DNA of 64,000 nucleotides from Bifidobacterium criceti (GTDB taxonomy: Bacteria > Actinomycetota > Actinomycetes > Actinomycetales > Bifidobacteriaceae). This document shows positions 29,102 to 39,139 of the stretch, in pieces. Below the pieces are notes generated by a model, which saw only the letters and a list, made by a program, of their open reading frames with translations, was not told the DNA's origin and ran no database searches. Positions within the stretch are counted from its first letter, which is position 1, and each line of letters opens with the position of its first letter. The stretch spans positions 170,076-234,075 of the forward strand of contig NZ_MVOH01000017.1 of the NCBI RefSeq assembly GCF_002286935.1. Direction: 5' to 3'. The translations under genes and the position numbers were made by a program.

Positions 29102-30460
29102 ATGGAGGACATGGACATGAACGTCACCGCAGGGCATTTCGACAACGATGAGGCCATGGCGGCCGACTTGCGCGCCGACGACGCCGATCCCGGGCGCAGG
29201 CCCATCGTGTCGCGTGCCGTCGCAATCGTCGTATCCGTCGTTGTGCTCGGCGCCTTGACCGGCGTATGCGCTGGCCTGCTCACGCTGCTGCTGTATGCGA
29301 TTGAACACGCCGCGCTCGGCTTCGTCGAATCGCCCGAACTGCCCGGTCCGTTCCTGACCCATCCGTTGCGACGCGCGGCCTCGCTCATCGGCGGCGCCAC
29401 CATCGCCGCCGTGCTTTGGTGGCTGTTGCGCACACGTACGACGCGCGTGCCATCCGTCCGTCAGGCCGTGTCGGGCGCGCTCATGCCGGTGTGGCAGACG
29501 GTATGCCACGTGCTGCTGCAGATCGTCATCGTCGGCTGCGGGTTGTCGGTCGGCCGTGAGGTCGCACCGCGCGAGCTCGGCTCGATGCTTGCGCAGCGCG
29601 TATGCCGGTGGACCGGGCTGCACGCGCGCGACCTGATGAACGTCATCGCGATAAGCGCCGGCGCAGGCCTCGCCGGTGTCTACAACGCGCCGCTCGCGGG
29701 CGCGTTCTTCGCGATCGAGATCCTGCTCAAGGATGTGACGGCCGCAACCGTCGCGCTCTCGTTGCTGTGCTCAAGCCTCGCCGCATGGGTCGCGACACTC
29801 GTCAAGGGGACGCATACGTTCTATGTCATCGGCCATGTCGACGCCCATTTCACACCGGACCTGTTCGCGTTCGCGCTCGTCGTCGGCGTGCTTGCCGGTC
29901 TGTGCGGCGCACTGTTCCGAGCCGGGGCGCAATGGGCGGAACGGCGCAAGGCGCAAGGCGCCGCGATCCTGTGGCAGCTTCCCGCCGCGGGCGCCGTCAC
30001 GGCGCTCGTCGCGGTATGGGTCCCACAGGTCATGGGCAACGGCCGTGCGACGGCGCAGATGGGGTTCTCCGGGCGCGCGGAGCTCGTCTACATCCCGCTC
30101 CTGCTCATCTCGTTCCTCGCGAAGGCCGTCGTCACGTTGATGACGATCCGCGCGGGCGCTTCAGGCGGCGTGCTCACGCCAGGCATCGCGCTCGGCTCGT
30201 CGCTTGGCTGCATGCTCGGCATCGTCTGGCTGCTCATGTTCGGCACGAACTCGATCGGCGTCTACGCGCTCCTCGGCGCATGTGCATTGCTTGCCGCGTC
30301 ACAGAACGCACCGCTCATGGCGATGACACTCGTCATGGAACTCACGGAAGCGCCAAGCAACCTGTACGTCCCGGCCGCGTGCGCGTGCGCGGTATCGGTC
30401 GGTACAGGACTGCTCGTCGCACGCGTGCGTGCGCGCAGGCGTGCGGCCGCACGGGAATAG
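29102..30460 (+). CDS. ClC-family chloride channel/transporter
   Basis: The 452-residue membrane protein has about ten to twelve hydrophobic segments and the ClC selectivity-filter blocks in modified form: GREVAPRELG (for GREGPxVQ, about 147-156), a YNAPLAGAFFAIE block (for FNAPLAG) and GGVLTPGIALG (for GxFxPxL, about 360-370). The family conducts chloride or exchanges chloride/fluoride with protons. The departures from the classic filter make the ion uncertain. GGGAGGACAGG precedes ATG 29102. It stands between tig and clpP1 but has its own SD, and tig ends in a terminator. Confidence 0.82.
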   Translation: MEDMDMNVTAGHFDNDEAMAADLRADDADPGRRPIVSRAVAIVVSVVVLGALTGVCAGLLTLLLYAIEHAALGFVESPELPGPFLTHPLRRAASLIGGATIAAVLWWLLRTRTTRVPSVRQAVSGALMPVWQTVCHVLLQIVIVGCGLSVGREVAPRELGSMLAQRVCRWTGLHARDLMNVIAISAGAGLAGVYNAPLAGAFFAIEILLKDVTAATVALSLLCSSLAAWVATLVKGTHTFYVIGHVDAHFTPDLFAFALVVGVLAGLCGALFRAGAQWAERRKAQGAAILWQLPAAGAVTALVAVWVPQVMGNGRATAQMGFSGRAELVYIPLLLISFLAKAVVTLMTIRAGASGGVLTPGIALGSSLGCMLGIVWLLMFGTNSIGVYALLGACALLAASQNAPLMAMTLVMELTEAPSNLYVPAACACAVSVGTGLLVARVRARRRAAARE

Positions 30461-30488
30461 AACGGGAATAGAAACGGTCCGCCGTCGT

Positions 30489-30514
30489 TTGAACGAAGTA
30501 CTGTGACTGTTCAA
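30489..30514 (+). promoter_or_regulatory. Inverted repeat upstream of clpP1
   Basis: TTGAAC (30489-30494) and GTTCAA (30509-30514) form a 6-bp inverted repeat separated by 14 bp, 25 bp before the clpP1 start. It does not match the ClgR consensus I know, but it sits where an operator would. Confidence 0.3.
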
Positions 30515-30538
30515 GGACACACCAATGAAGGAGACAAC

Positions 30539-31150
30539 GTGAGTACCCTACTTACGCCGACGATGGACGACGGCGCGATGCCGGCGGGCCCCGCCGATCC
30601 GATCTTCAACCGGCTGCTCAAGGACCGCATCATCTGGATGGGCGAAGAGGTCAAGGACGATATGGCGAACCGCATCTGCGCGCAGATGCTCATGCTCGCC
30701 GCCGAGGATCCGAAGAGCGACATCTGGCTCTACATCAATTCCCCGGGCGGTTCGATCACGGCCGGCATGGCGATCTACGACACGATGCAGCTCATCGAAC
30801 CGGACGTCGCGACGGTCGGCATCGGCATGTGCGCGTCGATGGGACAGTTCCTGCTGAGCTCCGGCACGAAGGGCAAGCGGTTCCTCACGTCGCACGCGCG
30901 TGTGCTCATGCACCAACCGTCGGGTGGCATCGGCGGCACGACGACCGACGTGCGCATAAGCGCCGAGCTCATCATGAACATGAAGAAGACGCTCGCGGAA
31001 CTCACGGCGGAACAGACGGGACACACCGTCGAGGAGATCTACCGCGACAACGAATACGACCACTGGTTCACCGCGCAGGAGGCGCTCGAATACGGCTTCG
31101 TCGACAAGCTCGTCTCGACGCACGACACGATGAACACGGACAAGGAGTGA
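30539..31150 (+). CDS. clpP1: ATP-dependent Clp protease proteolytic subunit 1
   Basis: ClpP1 forms one ring of the ClpP1P2 peptidase. The 203-residue protein has the catalytic Ser100 in MCASMGQ, His in VLMHQPSGG and Asp in [26 protein letters not shown] is the oxyanion/handle region. GTG 30539 is chosen because GAAGGAGACAAC lies just before it; an ATG at 30503 would add 12 residues without an SD. clpP2 follows after 2 bp. Actinobacteria generally need both subunits for activity. Confidence 0.94.
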   Translation: MSTLLTPTMDDGAMPAGPADPIFNRLLKDRIIWMGEEVKDDMANRICAQMLMLAAEDPKSDIWLYINSPGGSITAGMAIYDTMQLIEPDVATVGIGMCASMGQFLLSSGTKGKRFLTSHARVLMHQPSGGIGGTTTDVRISAELIMNMKKTLAELTAEQTGHTVEEIYRDNEYDHWFTAQEALEYGFVDKLVSTHDTMNTDKE

Positions 31151-31152
31151 GC

Positions 31153-31848
31153 ATGGCATCCGAGGAAGCGAAATTCGTCGCACGCGCCGAACGACTCGCC
31201 GGGCCGCGTGGCGTGGCCGGCTTCGTCGCCCCGAGCGCACGCTACATCGTGCCCGAGTTCGAGGAGAAGACGCCGTATGGTTACAAGCGGCAGAATCCAT
31301 ACACGAGGCTCTTCGACGACCGCATCATCTTCATGGGCGTCCAGGTGGACGACACGACGGCCGACGACATCATGGCGCAGCTGCTCGTGCTCGAAAGCAT
31401 GGACCCGAACCGCGACGTCATGATGTACATCAATTCACCTGGCGGCTCGATGACGGCGATGACGGCGATCTACGACACGATGAACTACATCCAGCCGGAC
31501 GTGCAGACCGTATGTCTTGGCCAGGCTGCGTCCGCGGCGGCGATCCTGCTTGCGGCGGGCACGAAGGGCAAACGCCTCATCCTGCCGAACGCGCGTGTGC
31601 TCATCCACCAGCCGGCGATCGACCAGGGCTTCGGCAAGGCGACCGAGATCGAGATCCAGGCCAAGGAGATGCTGCGCATGCGCCAGTGGCTCGAGGACAC
31701 GCTCGCGAAGCACACCGGGCAGCCGATCGAACGCATCCGCAAGGACATCGAGGTCGACACGTTCCTCACGGCCGCCGAGGCCAAGGAATACGGCATCGTC
31801 GACGAAGTGCTCGAACCGCGTGGCGCGAAGCGCCCGGACGCGGTCTGA
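31153..31848 (+). CDS. clpP2: ATP-dependent Clp protease proteolytic subunit 2
   Basis: ClpP2 is the second ring and in actinobacteria usually the one that docks ClpX/ClpC. The 231-residue protein has catalytic Ser127 in QAASAAA, His in VLIHQPA and Asp in RIRKDIEVD. It has a longer N-terminus than ClpP1 (about 40 extra residues). CAAGGAGTGAGC gives the SD and overlaps the clpP1 stop, so translation is coupled. Confidence 0.94.
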   Translation: MASEEAKFVARAERLAGPRGVAGFVAPSARYIVPEFEEKTPYGYKRQNPYTRLFDDRIIFMGVQVDDTTADDIMAQLLVLESMDPNRDVMMYINSPGGSMTAMTAIYDTMNYIQPDVQTVCLGQAASAAAILLAAGTKGKRLILPNARVLIHQPAIDQGFGKATEIEIQAKEMLRMRQWLEDTLAKHTGQPIERIRKDIEVDTFLTAAEAKEYGIVDEVLEPRGAKRPDAV

Positions 31849-31902
31849 CATGATGGGCGGCCGTGGCGATGGGAATCCCACGGCGCCTGATATGACCCAT
31901 AA

Positions 31903-31950
31903 GGCGGTGGCGCGCCCCTTCCGAATCACCGGATGGGGCGCGCCACCGCC
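31903..31950 (+). terminator. Terminator after clpP2
   Basis: A perfect 16-bp stem beginning GGCGGTGGCGCGCCCC with a 16-nt loop separates clpP1P2 from clpX. Confidence 0.7.
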
Positions 31951-32045
31951 ATTGTGCGGCGCGGGCAATCGTTTGGCGCCGCTATGATGGTCACGGCGGC
32001 GCGGGAGCGCCGTGACGGCGCACGGATCAGCGGACGGTGGTGGAC

Positions 32046-33386
<1,341 letters not shown>

Positions 33387-33438
33387 CGCATGACGGAAGT
33401 GCCCGAATACGAGACATCATATGCGACACGCCGATGAT

Positions 33439-33467
33439 TTGTAGAAACGGTGAAAGCGATGTATCTT
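33439..33467 (+). promoter_or_regulatory. Probable promoter of the tRNA-Arg pair
   Basis: TTGTAG (33439-33444), a 17-nt spacer and TATCTT (33462-33467) form a sigma-70-like promoter ending 27 bp before the first tRNA. Confidence 0.5.
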
Positions 33468-33494
33468 ATTCGAGTTGCCGAAAACAAGCAATAT

Positions 33495-33568
33495 GCGCGA
33501 GTAGCCCAGCGGATTAGAGCAGCTGACTACGGATCAGCAGGTCGCAGGTTCGAATCCTGTCTCGCGCA
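33495..33568 (+). tRNA. tRNA-Arg (anticodon ACG), copy 1
   Basis: The 74-nt cloverleaf has acceptor arms GCGCGAG (33495-33501) and CTCGCGC (33561-33567), anticodon stem GCTGA/TCAGC with loop CTACGGA (anticodon ACG, 33529-33531), and T-loop TTCGAAT. CCA is not encoded. With A34 modified to inosine it reads CGU, CGC and CGA. Confidence 0.95.
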
Positions 33569-33624
33569 CTTGGCCGTTGCAGTGGAGACGTGCAAACGTC
33601 GGTCACTTCGGATGCAACGGTGCT

Positions 33625-33698
33625 GCGCGAGTAGCCCAGCGGATTAGAGCAGCTGACTACGGATCAGCAGGTCGCAGGTTCGAATCCTGTCTCGCGCA
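33625..33698 (+). tRNA. tRNA-Arg (anticodon ACG), copy 2
   Basis: Identical to copy 1 over all 74 nt, 56 bp downstream (anticodon 33659-33661). The spacer has no homology or separate promoter I can see, so both are probably processed from one transcript ending at the following hairpin. Confidence 0.95.
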
Positions 33699-33702
33699 CA
33701 GC

Positions 33703-33734
33703 AAGCCCTTGGCCGCGCATGCGACCAAGGGCTT
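33703..33734 (+). terminator. Terminator of the tRNA-Arg pair
   Basis: AAGCCCTTGG and CCAAGGGCTT form a 10-bp stem with a 12-nt loop just after the second tRNA. Confidence 0.7.
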
Positions 33735-33876
33735 CTCCAATTTCCACGATTCCGTCCGCAGCCGTAACACAGCCGCGTTAGGCTGGGCGTACCACGGCGC
33801 CGCGCGTACCACCACCACACCCACCGGTGCGTACGGCGGCATCCTTTTTTCCAGAGACGATGGAGGAGTACGACCC

Positions 33877-35067
33877 ATGTTCGATTTCGAGACACGCCCC
33901 GAACGACGGCACACGACATCGATCAAATGGAGACTCATCGAGGACGAGCTCGGCGAGGGACACGACGACGTCATCGCGATGTCGGTCGCCGATATGGAAT
34001 TCGTTCCGGCACCGCAGATCGTCGACGCGATCGTCGACGCGGCGCGCAATGACGTATTCGGATACGACTATGCGACCGACGACTACTACGACGCCGTCAT
34101 CGGTTGGATGCGCCGACGGCACGGCCTTGACATCGACCGACAGTGGATCCGCCTGTCCGATGGCGTCATGCCCGCAATCAATACGGCGTTGCGCGCGTTC
34201 ACGCATCCGGGGGACACGATCGTCATCCAACGGCCCGTCTACTATCCGTTCACCGACGCGGCGCGCAACAACGGACTGACGATTTCGAACAACGCACTCG
34301 TCTACGACGATGCGGCGCACACGTACACCATCGATTTCGACGACCTCGCGAACAGGCTCGCGGATCCGCGTTGCACGGCTATGCTGCTGTGCAACCCGCA
34401 CAACCCCGTCGGACGCGTATGGACGGCCGACGAACTGCGGCGCATCGGCGACCTGTGCATCCGGCATGACGTGCTGCTGCTCGTCGACGAGATCCATGCC
34501 GACTTCACACGTCCCGGACATCCGATGACGATGTTCGGGATGCTTGGCGAGCCGTATGCGAGCCATGCGATCGAGTTCACGGCACCGACGAAGACGTTCA
34601 ACCTCGCCGGTCTGCTGTGTTCGAACGCGTTCATCCGCGACGCGCGCATGCGCGAACGCTACGATACCGCCGCCGCGAACATCGGCGGCCTCACCGTGAG
34701 CCATTTCGGACTCGTCGCGTGCATCGCCGCATACAACGATGCCGAAGCGTGGTTCGATGCGCTCCTCGATGTGCTCGAACGCAACCGCGCCGTGCTCGAC
34801 CGTTTCGCCCTGACGCATCCATGGATGACCGTCGTCGAACCCGAGGGCACCTATCTCGCATGGGTCGACATGCGGGGGATCGGATTGCCCGATGCCGACG
34901 CCCTATGCGCGTTCATGCGCGAGCGCGCCCGCGTCTATTGCGATGAAGGCGCGCTCTTCGGACCCGAGGGCGCCGGATTCGAACGCATCAACCTCGCATG
35001 CCCGACGCCACTGCTCGAAGAGGTGCTCGCACGCATCGACGCGGCGGTCGCGACACTCGGCGAGTGA
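33877..35067 (+). CDS. PLP-dependent C-S lyase, MalY/PatB family
   Basis: This 396-residue fold-type I PLP enzyme has the N-terminal MSVADMEFVPAP motif, LLCNPHNPVGR, VDEIHADF with the PLP-binding Asp, and the Schiff-base Lys239 in TAPTKTFNLAGL. MalY/PatB enzymes act as cystathionine or cysteine C-S beta-lyases; with metY and metQNI in the same window it probably belongs to methionine/cysteine metabolism. An aminotransferase role cannot be excluded from sequence. TGGAGGAGTACGACCC precedes ATG 33877. Confidence 0.87.
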   Translation: MFDFETRPERRHTTSIKWRLIEDELGEGHDDVIAMSVADMEFVPAPQIVDAIVDAARNDVFGYDYATDDYYDAVIGWMRRRHGLDIDRQWIRLSDGVMPAINTALRAFTHPGDTIVIQRPVYYPFTDAARNNGLTISNNALVYDDAAHTYTIDFDDLANRLADPRCTAMLLCNPHNPVGRVWTADELRRIGDLCIRHDVLLLVDEIHADFTRPGHPMTMFGMLGEPYASHAIEFTAPTKTFNLAGLLCSNAFIRDARMRERYDTAAANIGGLTVSHFGLVACIAAYNDAEAWFDALLDVLERNRAVLDRFALTHPWMTVVEPEGTYLAWVDMRGIGLPDADALCAFMRERARVYCDEGALFGPEGAGFERINLACPTPLLEEVLARIDAAVATLGE

Positions 35068-35171
35068 ATGACGGGTGCGCGCCGGCGCGGAACGTCAGGA
35101 ACCTGTGAACAAGCACCGCCGCGGGATGCGACATGCACCCGTTGCGGCATAATGGAAACGTTTGTGCAACA

Positions 35172-35207
35172 TGCATGGGCACACCCGTCCGGCTGGGTGC
35201 CCATGCA
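35172..35207 (+). terminator. Hairpin between the MalY-like gene and nhaA
   Basis: TGCATGGGCAC (35172-35182) pairs with GTGCCCATGCA (35197-35207). It lies about 105 bp after the lyase and before the nhaA SD, so it most likely ends the lyase transcript. Confidence 0.55.
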
Positions 35208-35241
35208 CACCGCGGCCATGGCCGCATCGATGGGAGGCATG

Positions 35242-36693
35242 ATGGGTGAGCATTCGACGGGGCCGTGGGCGGCGATCAGAAGGGTTGCGGCATCGGACCG
35301 CATATCCGGCCTCATCATGCTTGGATTCGCGCTCATGGGACTCGTGCTCGCGAACGTGCCCGCGACGGCCGCATGGTTCGAGCATCTGTCGCATGCCGAG
35401 CTCGGCATCCCCGGCACGAACATCTCGATGGGCATCGGGCACTGGGCGCAGGACGGCCTGCTCACAATATTCTTCCTTGTCGTCGGCCTTGAACTCAAGC
35501 AGGAGCTCACGACCGGTTCATTGTCCAACATCCGCGCGGCGGCCGTGCCGATGCTGTGCGCGGTCGGCGGCATGATCGTCCCGCCGGTCCTGTTCATCGC
35601 CGTCATCGCGTTGTTCTCCCGCTATGGCGCGGGCGACCCGGGGAGTCTGCTCATCGCGAACGGTGCATCGTTCCCGTTCTCCGAGGCGTCGCATGGCTGG
35701 GCGATTCCGACGGCGACCGACATCGCGTTCTCACTCGCTGTGCTCGCGCTGTTCGCGAAGGCGCTGCCCGGTTCGATCCGTGCGTTCCTGATGACGCTCG
35801 CGACCGTCGACGATCTGCTCGCGATCATCCTCATCGCCGTGTTCTTCTCCTCGCTCAACGCGTGGTACTGGTTCGTCGGGATCGCGGTGTGCGCGCTTGC
35901 ATGGTATTTCCTCGTGCGCATGAGGAAGGTGCGTTGGTTCGGCGTCGCGGTCATCGGAGTGCTGTCATGGGTCATGATGTACGAGGCGGGCGTGCATCCG
36001 ACGCTCGCGGGCGTCCTCGTCGGCCTGCTCACACCGGCGCGTGCGATGTATGGGGAGCGTGACGCGCGCGCCGAACGGTACGCCGACAAGCTCCAGCCGT
36101 TCTCGGCGCTTCTCGCGTTGCCGATTTTCGCGTTCTTCGCGACGGGCGTGCATTTCGACGCGATCACGCCGATGCTGCTTGTCTCGCCGGTCGTCATCGG
36201 CATCATCGTCGCGCTTGTCATCGGCAAACCGCTCGGCATCATGGCCGTCGCCTGGTGCTCGACGCATCTCGGTTCGCTCAGGATGCCGAAGGGGCTGCGT
36301 GTACGGGATATGTTCCCGGCAGCCGTCGCATGCGGCATCGGCTTCACCGTCTCGTTCCTCATCGCGTCGCTCGCCTATAGGAACGCGGAACTGTCCGCCG
36401 AAGGCCGCTTCGGCGTCCTGCTCGCCTCGCTCATCGCGGCCGCGGTATCCGGTGTGCTGCTGAGCCGGCAGTCGAAACGCTTCGAACGTGCCGCCGCGGA
36501 CGCGGGAACCGCCGGACGGGATGCGCAACAGGACGCGGGCCGTGTCGAGACCACGCTCGCCGATGGTACTGTTGTGCTCAGCCAGAGCATAGGAGGCGGC
36601 AAACGAAAGGAGCCCACCGATGGCGTCGCAGCGGACACCGGAACATCAGCACGACGGACACGGACACGAGGAGGCGAACGGCCTCGGCGATGA
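35242..36693 (+). CDS. nhaA: Na+/H+ antiporter NhaA
   Basis: NhaA exports Na+ in exchange for protons. The 483-residue protein has about twelve membrane segments. The active-site blocks are FFLVVGLELKQEL (about 77-89), PTATDIAFSLAVLALF with the paired-Asp region, and TVDDLLAIILIAVFF. A hydrophilic C-terminal extension (from about 415) is rich in Arg/Thr/Gly. Two adjacent ATGs (35239, 35242) follow GGGAGG; I use 35242 for spacing. An upstream extension to 35068 runs through a hairpin and is rejected. Its last 74 nt overlap the start of the LOG-family gene in another frame. Confidence 0.9.
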   Translation: MGEHSTGPWAAIRRVAASDRISGLIMLGFALMGLVLANVPATAAWFEHLSHAELGIPGTNISMGIGHWAQDGLLTIFFLVVGLELKQELTTGSLSNIRAAAVPMLCAVGGMIVPPVLFIAVIALFSRYGAGDPGSLLIANGASFPFSEASHGWAIPTATDIAFSLAVLALFAKALPGSIRAFLMTLATVDDLLAIILIAVFFSSLNAWYWFVGIAVCALAWYFLVRMRKVRWFGVAVIGVLSWVMMYEAGVHPTLAGVLVGLLTPARAMYGERDARAERYADKLQPFSALLALPIFAFFATGVHFDAITPMLLVSPVVIGIIVALVIGKPLGIMAVAWCSTHLGSLRMPKGLRVRDMFPAAVACGIGFTVSFLIASLAYRNAELSAEGRFGVLLASLIAAAVSGVLLSRQSKRFERAAADAGTAGRDAQQDAGRVETTLADGTVVLSQSIGGGKRKEPTDGVAADTGTSARRTRTRGGERPRR

Positions 36694-37453
36694 CGTGACC
36701 TGGAATGGTCAGGAGGATGCCGGATCGCCACTCGGAGCGACCTACCGCCAAGGTGCGGTCCTGCTGCGCGGCCAGATGATCCCTGATGAGAGCACAACCG
36801 AACGGCTCCTCAAACCGGACGCGTCGGTCGATTGGCTGCACCGCGACCCATGGCGCGTCCTGCGCATCCAGGCCGAGTTCGTTGACGGGTTCGGTTCCCT
36901 CGCCGATCTGGGACCCGCCGTGAGCATCTTCGGATCGGCGCGCATCCAGCCGGACGACCCCACGTATAAGGCGGCGTTCCGGATGGGATCGCTCATCGCT
37001 CAGCGTGACATCGCCGTCATCACGGGCGGCGGCCCCGGCATCATGGAAGCGGCGAACAAGGGCGCCGCGATCGCCGGCGGCAAATCGGTAGGGCTCGGGA
37101 TCGAGCTGCCCCACGAGCAGGGCATCAACGAATGGGTCAACCTTGGCATGACGTTCCGGTATTTCTTCGTGCGCAAGACGATGTTCATGAAATACTCGCA
37201 GGGCGTCATCGTCTGCCCGGGAGGTTTCGGCACGCTCGACGAGACCTTCGAGGCGCTCACGCTCGTGCAGACGCACAAGGTCGCGCGCATCCCGATCGCG
37301 CTGTATGACACATCGTATTGGCAGGGGCTCTTCGATTGGATCAACGGCACCGTCAAGGACCGTGGCCTCATATCCGGGCTCGACCCGTCGCTTGTGACGA
37401 TGACCGATGACGTCAAGGAGGCGGTCGCCGTCGCGACGTCGCAGATCGGCTGA
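36620..37453 (+). CDS. LOG-family protein (lysine decarboxylase-like nucleotide phosphoribohydrolase)
   Basis: The 277-residue protein has SIFGSARIQ and the family motif PGGFGTLDETFE (about 202-213), plus GGGPGIMEAANKGA. LOG enzymes hydrolyse cytokinin-type or AMP-like nucleotides; old labels as lysine decarboxylase are not supported. GAAAGGAGCCCACCG is a strong SD for ATG 36620 inside the nhaA tail. The first 35 residues are His/Glu/Gly-rich and probably disordered, partly because they share DNA with nhaA. The role in this organism is unknown. Confidence 0.85.
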   Translation: MASQRTPEHQHDGHGHEEANGLGDDVTWNGQEDAGSPLGATYRQGAVLLRGQMIPDESTTERLLKPDASVDWLHRDPWRVLRIQAEFVDGFGSLADLGPAVSIFGSARIQPDDPTYKAAFRMGSLIAQRDIAVITGGGPGIMEAANKGAAIAGGKSVGLGIELPHEQGINEWVNLGMTFRYFFVRKTMFMKYSQGVIVCPGGFGTLDETFEALTLVQTHKVARIPIALYDTSYWQGLFDWINGTVKDRGLISGLDPSLVTMTDDVKEAVAVATSQIG

Positions 37454-37469
37454 TGCCGCCTCACGACAC

Positions 37470-38144
37470 TTACAGCAGCGTCGCGATGAGCAGGCCGTCG
37501 CCGGCCGGCGTCATCGCGCTCATGAACCGTTCGTCATCCTCGACCTGTTCGAGCAGCGTACGCATGAGCACGGCCTTCTCGCCGCGGTCGGCCGGATTCG
37601 TCAGGCCGCCTTTCGCATGCGGCGCATGCATCGCGAGCGCGTCGGTGAACACGACGGCGCCGCCTTTCCTGAGCAGCCGTGGCGCCTGGGCGAGGACCGG
37701 CATGTAGTTCGACGCGTCGCCGCATACGACGATGAGGTCGTAGTCGTTGCCGTTGAGCCGTTCGAGGAACACGGCGGGGGATGCGTTCACGGCGCGCAGC
37801 GTCGTGCGCGTCGTGTCGTCGATGTCCGAGAAGAACGCGCGGATCGCCGCGCTGCCGACCGCGGACGGGTCGACGGCGGTGAGTTTGCCGGTCCCGGCGA
37901 GGCCGTCGATGAGTTGTGCGGTCTCGACGAGTGCGCCGGTGCCGACGATGATGACCGACGTCGCTTTCGTCATATGTGCGAATGCGCGCAGCAGGAACCC
38001 CTCCGACGCGGCGCATGGCGTCAGGTCGGCGCGGCGTGCGATGTCGCGTGCGTCGCGGACGCGTTGCGGTTCGCGCGCCGCCTCATGGTCCTCGATGCAG
38101 ACCCACGCCTTTGCATGGTTGTCGTATGTGCGTTTGTCCATCAT
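37470..38144 (-). CDS. SAM-dependent O-methyltransferase family protein
   Basis: The 224-residue protein has a Rossmann-type core: VIIVGTGALVETAQLIDGL (motif I position, about 64-82), a KLTAVDP acidic strand end, YDLIVVCGD and LLRKGGAVVFTDAL. It resembles the catechol-O-methyltransferase-like family found widely in actinobacteria. Motif I reads VGTGAL rather than the usual GxGxG, so binding may be altered. Two ATGs (38144, 38141) are possible and the SD is weak. It lies 9 bp after sdhB on the same strand and may share its transcript. The substrate is unknown. Confidence 0.72.
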   Translation of the reverse strand: MMDKRTYDNHAKAWVCIEDHEAAREPQRVRDARDIARRADLTPCAASEGFLLRAFAHMTKATSVIIVGTGALVETAQLIDGLAGTGKLTAVDPSAVGSAAIRAFFSDIDDTTRTTLRAVNASPAVFLERLNGNDYDLIVVCGDASNYMPVLAQAPRLLRKGGAVVFTDALAMHAPHAKGGLTNPADRGEKAVLMRTLLEQVEDDERFMSAMTPAGDGLLIATLL

Positions 38145-38153
38145 GTCCGTTGC

Positions 38154-39095
38154 CTACGCCTCACGTTCCTTGACCTGTGCGATGAGCTGCCATATCTCCT
38201 CGCCGACGTCGATGCCGACGGGGCATTCGCGGGAGCATGCGCGCACCGATTGGCATGCTTGGATGCCGTCCGCCGTATCGATCGCCTCAAGGCGCTCATA
38301 GGTGGCCTCATCGCGCGAATCGTTGACGAACCTTGCTTGGTTGATGAGCGCCGCCGGTCCGACGAACGCCTCGCCGCCCGCATACACGGGGCACGCGCCT
38401 TCGCACGCGCCGCATGTGATGCATGTCGTCAGGACCTCGTATTTCGCGAGCTGCTCGGGTGTCTGCAGGAAGGGGAGCACGTCCACGCCGCCGTCTTCGG
38501 TCGTCGCGAGGGTGCCGTCGGCGATGAGGTAGGGCTTGAGTCGTTTGATCTGTTCGAGCATCGTGTCGATGTCGGCGATGAGGTCGCGTTCGACGGGGAA
38601 CCCCGGCAATGGGGCGAGCTCGATGATCCCGAGGCCGCCCGGCTGCGTCCCGTCCTCGCCGGTCTGCATACGCGGGGCATCGCCGTCGCCGGTGCGTCGG
38701 AACCCTTCATCGTCGACGGATGGCGGCTGCTGGGCCCAGTCGGTGATCTTCGCCTTGCACAGCAGTGTCGGGGTGCCGTTGACGGCGGCGGCGTCGGATC
38801 CGCACATGCCGTGTCCGCACGAATAGCGGAACATGAGTGTCGGATCGATTGTGCGTTTGACCGTCAGCAGACAGTCGAGGATCGTCTCGTCACCGCGCAC
38901 GTCGAGCGTGTAGTCCTGCGTCCATTGCCTGCCGCGCGGTCTGCGGACCGGGCGTGACGCGGCGTCGCCGAACGGCGACGACTTGCGCGCGAACGGGCTG
39001 CCACCGCGCGCACGGTCGCGTTCGCGCGCGGGTTTGGGGGAGAAGCGGTGCACGCGCAGCGTGACCGTCGTCCCGGATGTCGCTAGTTGAGCCAT
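38154..39095 (-). CDS. sdhB: Succinate dehydrogenase/fumarate reductase iron-sulfur subunit
   Basis: The 313-residue protein carries three Fe-S sites: the [2Fe-2S] ligands in YSCGHGMCGSDA and LLCK (about 90-115), a CITCGACEGACPVY motif and CQSVRACSRECPVG for the [4Fe-4S] and [3Fe-4S] centres. It passes electrons between the SdhA flavin and a quinone. A basic Arg/Ser/Pro-rich insertion (about 22-58) lies inside the N-terminal ferredoxin domain and is not typical. No membrane anchor subunits are encoded nearby. In an organism without a full citric acid cycle it is more likely to work as a fumarate reductase. Confidence 0.88.
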   Translation of the reverse strand: MAQLATSGTTVTLRVHRFSPKPARERDRARGGSPFARKSSPFGDAASRPVRRPRGRQWTQDYTLDVRGDETILDCLLTVKRTIDPTLMFRYSCGHGMCGSDAAAVNGTPTLLCKAKITDWAQQPPSVDDEGFRRTGDGDAPRMQTGEDGTQPGGLGIIELAPLPGFPVERDLIADIDTMLEQIKRLKPYLIADGTLATTEDGGVDVLPFLQTPEQLAKYEVLTTCITCGACEGACPVYAGGEAFVGPAALINQARFVNDSRDEATYERLEAIDTADGIQACQSVRACSRECPVGIDVGEEIWQLIAQVKEREA

Positions 39096-39139
39096 GGATT
39101 GCCTTTCATGCCTGTTCCACTATAGCCGTCATGCGATGT

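Noticed and set aside
35068..35241. Upstream extension of nhaA to 35068
   Set aside because: It starts directly after the lyase stop, runs through a hairpin, and the family start and SD lie at 35239-35242.
36620..37453. Lysine decarboxylase label for the LOG-family gene
   Set aside because: The PGGFGT--E motif identifies LOG nucleotide hydrolases; no PLP-decarboxylase features are present.
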